Source: Bacteroidota bacterium (lineage in GTDB: Bacteria > Bacteroidota > Bacteroidia > UBA4408). Taken from it: a stretch of DNA of 64,000 bases. The notes under the pieces are model-generated. The model saw only the letters and a list, made by a program, of their open reading frames with translations. It ran no database searches and had not been told where the DNA came from. The stretch lies in contig JADKHO010000001.1 in assembly GCA_016721765.1 (NCBI GenBank), positions 856,001 through 920,000 on the forward strand. The letters run 5' to 3'. Shown here piece after piece: positions 59,758-64,000 of this stretch. Positions within the stretch are counted from its first letter, which is position 1. Each line of letters opens with the position of its first letter. The position numbers and the translations under genes were made by a program.

Positions 59758-62700
59758 TTAAGCGTTTGCGCCGTGACAGTTTTTAAATTTTTTGCCACTT
59801 CCGCAAGGACAAGGATCGTTACGGCCTACTGTTTTTTCAACTCGTACCGGTTGAATTTTAGGCTTTTCTTGTGGTGCTTCAGGATTTCCTCCTCCGCCTG
59901 AAACTCTTGGAATTTCATCGGTTCGGCTCACCTGCAACTTGCTCATATCGGTGCGCTCGGGTGCCTTTATTTCCTTTACGGCATTTTTATTTTCTTCGGG
60001 TAAAGCAGCTTTCGATAGGAACGAGACAATTTCCTTATTCACTTTTGTAATCATCGTTTTAAACAACTCAAACGATTCAAATTTGTAAATCAACAAGGGA
60101 TCTTTTTGTTCGTAAACTGCATTTTGTACCGATGTTTTTAATTCATCCAATTCGCGCAAATGTTCTTTCCAGGCATCGTCGATAATGTTGAGCGGAACAT
60201 TTTTTTCGAAGGCATTAAACAATTCTCGCCCCTTGGATTCATAGGACTTTTTAAGATTTGCAATTACTTGCATCGTTGTAATTCCATCGGTAAAAGGAAT
60301 TACTATGTTTTCATAAATATGAGCAGAATTTTCGTAAACATTTTTTACCACAGGAAAAACATTTTCGGTAATCATACTTGCTTTATCCTGATAGTGCTTG
60401 TAGGCTTTTTCGTAAAGCATTTCTACCAAAGTTTCGTGTGCCGTTTTCATAAAATCTGCTTCCGCTACCGGACTTTCAATTGACAGCACTCGAATCAATT
60501 CCAAATCAAATCCTTCAAAATCTTTTTGCTCTTGATATTCGGCCACTATGCTCTCACACACATCGTACATGCTATTGGCAATATCTACCGCCAAACGCTC
60601 ACCAAATAAGGCATGTCGGCGCTTGTTGTACACCACTTCGCGCTGTGAGTTCATCACATCGTCGTATTCGAGCAAACGCTTACGTGTTCCAAAATTGTTT
60701 TCTTCTACTTTCTTCTGGGCGCGTTCAATCGATTTGGTAATCATGCTGTGCTGAATTACCTCCCCCTCTTCAATTCCCATGCGGTCCATCAGCTTGGCTA
60801 TTCGATCGGATCCAAATAAACGCATCAAATCATCTTCCAATGAAACAAAAAACTGAGATGTTCCCGGATCTCCCTGACGTCCGGCTCGACCGCGTAACTG
60901 ACGGTCTACCCTTCGTGAATCGTGGCGCTCAGTACCCACAATGGCCAATCCTCCGGCTTCTTTTACACCGGGACCTAGTTTAATATCCGTTCCACGACCG
61001 GCCATATTTGTTGCAATGGTAACCGTTCCGGGCTTACCTGCTTCTGCTACAATTTCGGCTTCGCGTTGGTGCATTTTCGCATTCAACACATTGTGCTTTA
61101 TGTTTTTTAATTTCAGCATGCGGCTGAGTAATTCTGATATCTCCACGGAAGTGGTACCCACCAATACCGGACGCCCTTTTTGCGTTTCCTCCACAATGTT
61201 TTCTATTACTGCATTGTATTTTTCGCGCTTGGTTTTGTATACCAAATCTTCTTTATCCTTGCGGGCAATTGGCCGGTTTGTTGGAATAACCACCACATCC
61301 AACTTATAAATATCCCACAACTCGCCTGCTTCTGTTTCGGCTGTTCCGGTCATCCCTGCCAATTTCTTGTACATGCGGAAATAATTTTGAAGCGTAATCG
61401 TTGCGTAGGTTTGAGTAGATGCTTCTACTTTCACATTTTCTTTTGCTTCAATGGCTTGATGCAATCCATCGGAGTAACGGCGGCCTTCCATGATACGACC
61501 GGTTTGCTCATCCACAATCTTAATCTTATTGTCGATGATTACGTATTCCACATCAATTTCAAAAAGGGTGTAAGCTTTCATCAATTGATTCATGGTGTGC
61601 ACGCGCTCACTCTTAATGGCAAAGTCGCGCATGAGTTCATCCTTGCGGTTTCTTTTATCGCTTTCGCTGAGATTAGATTTTTCAATTTCCGCAATCTCGC
61701 TTCCTACATCGGGCAACACATAAAACTTTGCATCTTCTGTAGCACCCGATATAAGTTCGATTCCCTTTTCTGTTAATTCGATGGTGTTGTTTTTTTCATC
61801 AATTACAAAAAATAATTCCGCATCCACTTTTGGCATTTCTTTGCCATGGTCCTGCATGTAATAGTTTTCCGTTTTTTGCAATTGCGCTTTTACTCCCGGC
61901 TCGCTTAAAAACTTAATAAGGGCTTTGTTTTTAGGTAGTCCGCGATAAGCACGCAACAAGGCAAAACCACCTTCTTCATTTTTCTTTGGGTCGTTGAGAG
62001 CCAGTATTTTTTTTGCATCGGCCAGAACCGTATTCACGTAATTGCGCTGCGCATTTACTAGTTTTTCGATTTTGGGTTTTAGTTCAAAAAACTCATGCAC
62101 ATCGCCTTTGGGTGTGGGACCCGAAATAATTAAAGGAGTTCGTGCATCATCAATCAATACACTGTCCACCTCATCCACGATGGCATAATTGTGAGGGCGT
62201 TGCACTAAATCTTCGGGGTTGCGCGCCATATTATCGCGCAGATAATCAAAACCAAATTCGTTGTTTGTACCATAGGTAATATCGGCCAAATAAGCCTTTC
62301 TGCGCTCTTCCGAATTGGGTTCATGTTTGTCAATACAGTCTACCGTCAAACCATGAAACTCAAACAAAGGGCCCATCCATTCCGAGTCACGTTTTGATAA
62401 ATAATTGTTAACCGTAACAAGATGCAAACCCATACCACTTAGGGCATTCAGATAAACCGGTAAGGTCCCCACAAGGGTTTTTCCCTCTCCTGTTCCCATC
62501 TCCGAAATTTTACCTTGGTGCAATACAATACCCCCTATCAACTGCACATCGTAATGTACCATGTCCCAGGTAACACGATTTCCGGCAGCAATCCAGGAGT
62601 TAGAAAAAACAGCTTTATCGCCTTTAATTTCCACACTGTCGCGCGTGGCTGCCATGTCGCGGTCCATTTGTGTGGCTGTAACTTCAATAGCAGTATTTTC

Positions 62701-63081
62701 CTTAAAGCGTTTCGCGGTTTCTTTCATAACGGCAAACGCTTCAGGCAAAACTTCATTTAGAGCTTCTTCAATTTTTGTAGTAACTGTTTTCTTTAACTGA
62801 TCGATGGTGTCGTAGTTTTTTTCTTTCTCCGTCACATCCATATCCGGATTAGTGTCGATAGCAGCTCGCAGTGCATTAATTTGCTCATTTTCAGCTGCAA
62901 TATGTTTTTGGATATGCGCTTTAAATTCAAGTGTCTTTGCGCGCAATCCATCGTGGCTCAGTTGGCTGATACTTTCGTAAGCTTTGTGAATTTTGTCTAC
63001 AATGGGTTGTAAATCACGTATGTCGCGTTCAGACTTGTTTCCAAACAATTTGGAAACCGATTTGGTAAGGAAATCTAACAT
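59758..63081 (-). CDS. secA: Preprotein translocase ATPase SecA
   Basis: 1107 aa, at the long end for SecA, as is usual in Bacteroidota. Walker A lies at 195-202 (MGTGEGKT), the helicase signature words DDARTPLIISGPT, GTERHDSRRVDRQLRGRAGRQGDPG and MTGTAETE are intact, and the zinc end CPCGSGKKFKNCHG (about 1091-1104) is complete. SecA drives export of signal-peptide proteins, including all T9SS cargo, through SecYEG. It is the last gene to the right of the susC-like unit and faces the methyltransferase gene. Confidence 0.96.
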   Translation of the reverse strand: MLDFLTKSVSKLFGNKSERDIRDLQPIVDKIHKAYESISQLSHDGLRAKTLEFKAHIQKHIAAENEQINALRAAIDTNPDMDVTEKEKNYDTIDQLKKTVTTKIEEALNEVLPEAFAVMKETAKRFKENTAIEVTATQMDRDMAATRDSVEIKGDKAVFSNSWIAAGNRVTWDMVHYDVQLIGGIVLHQGKISEMGTGEGKTLVGTLPVYLNALSGMGLHLVTVNNYLSKRDSEWMGPLFEFHGLTVDCIDKHEPNSEERRKAYLADITYGTNNEFGFDYLRDNMARNPEDLVQRPHNYAIVDEVDSVLIDDARTPLIISGPTPKGDVHEFFELKPKIEKLVNAQRNYVNTVLADAKKILALNDPKKNEEGGFALLRAYRGLPKNKALIKFLSEPGVKAQLQKTENYYMQDHGKEMPKVDAELFFVIDEKNNTIELTEKGIELISGATEDAKFYVLPDVGSEIAEIEKSNLSESDKRNRKDELMRDFAIKSERVHTMNQLMKAYTLFEIDVEYVIIDNKIKIVDEQTGRIMEGRRYSDGLHQAIEAKENVKVEASTQTYATITLQNYFRMYKKLAGMTGTAETEAGELWDIYKLDVVVIPTNRPIARKDKEDLVYKTKREKYNAVIENIVEETQKGRPVLVGTTSVEISELLSRMLKLKNIKHNVLNAKMHQREAEIVAEAGKPGTVTIATNMAGRGTDIKLGPGVKEAGGLAIVGTERHDSRRVDRQLRGRAGRQGDPGTSQFFVSLEDDLMRLFGSDRIAKLMDRMGIEEGEVIQHSMITKSIERAQKKVEENNFGTRKRLLEYDDVMNSQREVVYNKRRHALFGERLAVDIANSMYDVCESIVAEYQEQKDFEGFDLELIRVLSIESPVAEADFMKTAHETLVEMLYEKAYKHYQDKASMITENVFPVVKNVYENSAHIYENIVIPFTDGITTMQVIANLKKSYESKGRELFNAFEKNVPLNIIDDAWKEHLRELDELKTSVQNAVYEQKDPLLIYKFESFELFKTMITKVNKEIVSFLSKAALPEENKNAVKEIKAPERTDMSKLQVSRTDEIPRVSGGGGNPEAPQEKPKIQPVRVEKTVGRNDPCPCGSGKKFKNCHGANA

Positions 63082-63193
63082 GTTCTCTCTATATAAGTTT
63101 GAGGATTCTCTCCAATTATTAAGCCTTTGTCCTATTTGTCATGATTTTACAAAATAACAAGAAATGCTGTCATGCAAATCAAACAAAGGGCTG

Positions 63194-63201
63194 CAAAAGT
63201 A
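63194..63201 (-). promoter_or_regulatory. -7 box of the secA promoter
   Basis: TACTTTTG on the minus strand matches TAnnTTTG, about 113 bases before the secA start. The remaining gap (63082-63478) holds a probable secA leader and the upstream region of the methyltransferase, with nothing else recognised. Confidence 0.45.
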
Positions 63202-63478
63202 GGGTTATTTTGCTGGATTTGGAAATGGAAACCATGAGCACTTTTGACAAGGCTAAGGCATACAATACAAGTTGAAAATCATATTAAATTACAATTCACT
63301 GTAATTGCCGTTCGATGCTTATCACCAAACTCAAGATAGGGGCAGCAAATCCCTTCTGCTATCCTTAAACTAATTTAGTTTGCATTTTCTAAATTATAAC
63401 CGATTTCACCTACAACAGCCTTTCAACTATAAAGCATAACAGAATAGATTTTTATCTTGTCAAAAAATTTACTGATAC

Positions 63479-64000
63479 ATGCCATCTCATTCCCGGTTTG
63501 ATGCTGCGGCTATAAACTACGATACCGATTTCACCTACTCCGAAATTGGCAAAATGCAGCGTGCTTGTGTTTATTCATTCCTTGAGAAAAACATTCTTAG
63601 CGACTCCCCATTATCTATTTTAGAAATTAATTGCGGCACCGGTGAAGATGCTGTTTGGTTTGCCAATAAAGGAAATCAGGTAATTGCTACAGATGGGTCA
63701 ACTAACATGATTGAAGTGTCAAGAAAAAAAATTCCAGCTCTAAACATGGGCTCCGTTTCTTTTGAACAAGCTGCTTTTTCAGAACTAAAATCAAAATACA
63801 AGCATAAAAAATTCGATTTCCTATTTTCCAATTTTGGAGGATTAAACTGTGTATCGGAATTGGAGCTAAAAAACTTATTGAATGATTTTTCCAACATGCT
63901 GAAGCCCCATGGTAAATTGGTGTTGGTCATCATGGGTAGAAAATGTTTGTGGGAGCGTTTCTACTTTTTGCTTAAAGGAAAAAACCAAAGTGCTTTTCGC
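63479..64000 (+). CDS. SAM-dependent methyltransferase, cut by the window end
   Basis: 174 codons are visible and the frame is open to the edge. Motif I is LEINCGTGEDAVWFA (about 48-62), followed by VIATDGSTNMIEV (motif II), FDFLFSNFGGLNCV and PHGKLVLVIMG. This is a class I methyltransferase. It starts at ATG 63479 and is divergent from secA. Its target is unknown; the sequence is unlike the methyltransferase at 43274 beyond the shared fold. Confidence 0.85.
   Translation, partial: MPSHSRFDAAAINYDTDFTYSEIGKMQRACVYSFLEKNILSDSPLSILEINCGTGEDAVWFANKGNQVIATDGSTNMIEVSRKKIPALNMGSVSFEQAAFSELKSKYKHKKFDFLFSNFGGLNCVSELELKNLLNDFSNMLKPHGKLVLVIMGRKCLWERFYFLLKGKNQSAFR

Noticed and set aside
1..64000. CRISPR arrays, complete IS elements and rRNA genes
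   Set aside because: None seen: no regularly spaced repeats, no transposase and no rRNA sequence on either strand.

Overview
The window comes from a Bacteroidota (Bacteroidetes) chromosome, probably an environmental member of the Flavobacteriia/Sphingobacteriia/Chitinophagia group. The signs are: many secreted proteins ending in a type IX secretion (T9SS) sorting domain (YPNP...), a PorZ homologue, SusC-type TonB receptors, HYC_CC_PP and HMA metal proteins, promoters of the TAnnTTTG type, and a lack of Shine-Dalgarno sequences. I had no database access, so family names rest on motifs and remembered family features.

Two compartments are visible. Roughly 1-36.4 kb is an AT-rich accessory island. 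It starts with integration/replication-type genes (1-6.5 kb), several carrying one-base lesions, around a Swt1-HEPN/CsgG-like cluster. It continues with a T9SS propeller, a zinc-finger lipoprotein and an XRE regulator with a palindromic operator (6.8-9.6 kb). A dense defence block follows (9.8-15.9 kb): a Thoeris-like TIR protein plus membrane partner on the + strand converges on a six-gene minus-strand operon of JAB peptidase, E2-like protein, 61-aa orphan, E1-like ThiF protein, AAA ATPase and HNH nuclease. Next come a RadC-like gene between imperfect repeats, a 2TM protein with a proline-rich partner, three large T9SS cargo genes (18.9-28.7 kb), and a 2TM-GAF-like protein with a small partner. 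The block ends with a mobilization module (ArdC, relaxase, MobC, VirD4-type coupling protein and accessory membrane proteins; 30.3-36.2 kb).

At 36.36-36.42 kb lies the 3' part of a tRNA-Leu(UAA) gene without its 5' half, next to short repeats. This is what one end of an element integrated into a tRNA gene looks like, and it probably marks the island's right boundary.

From about 36.5 kb the sequence looks like chromosomal backbone of higher GC: small secreted proteins, two copies of a ~124-bp dispersed repeat, an ALDH7-type aldehyde dehydrogenase, two methyltransferases (one cut by the window end), a metal/copper cluster (HYC_CC_PP protein, TonB receptor, HMA protein) followed by a secreted lysyl-oxidase-like protein, recO, porZ, a PhoB/PhoR-like two-component pair, a secreted esterase, a SusC-like receptor and secA.

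The best candidate for a little-described system is the 11.1-15.9 kb operon. It joins a ubiquitin-like E1/E2/JAB conjugation set to a Septu-like ATPase/HNH pair, with a 61-aa protein in the position where a modifier or substrate would sit.
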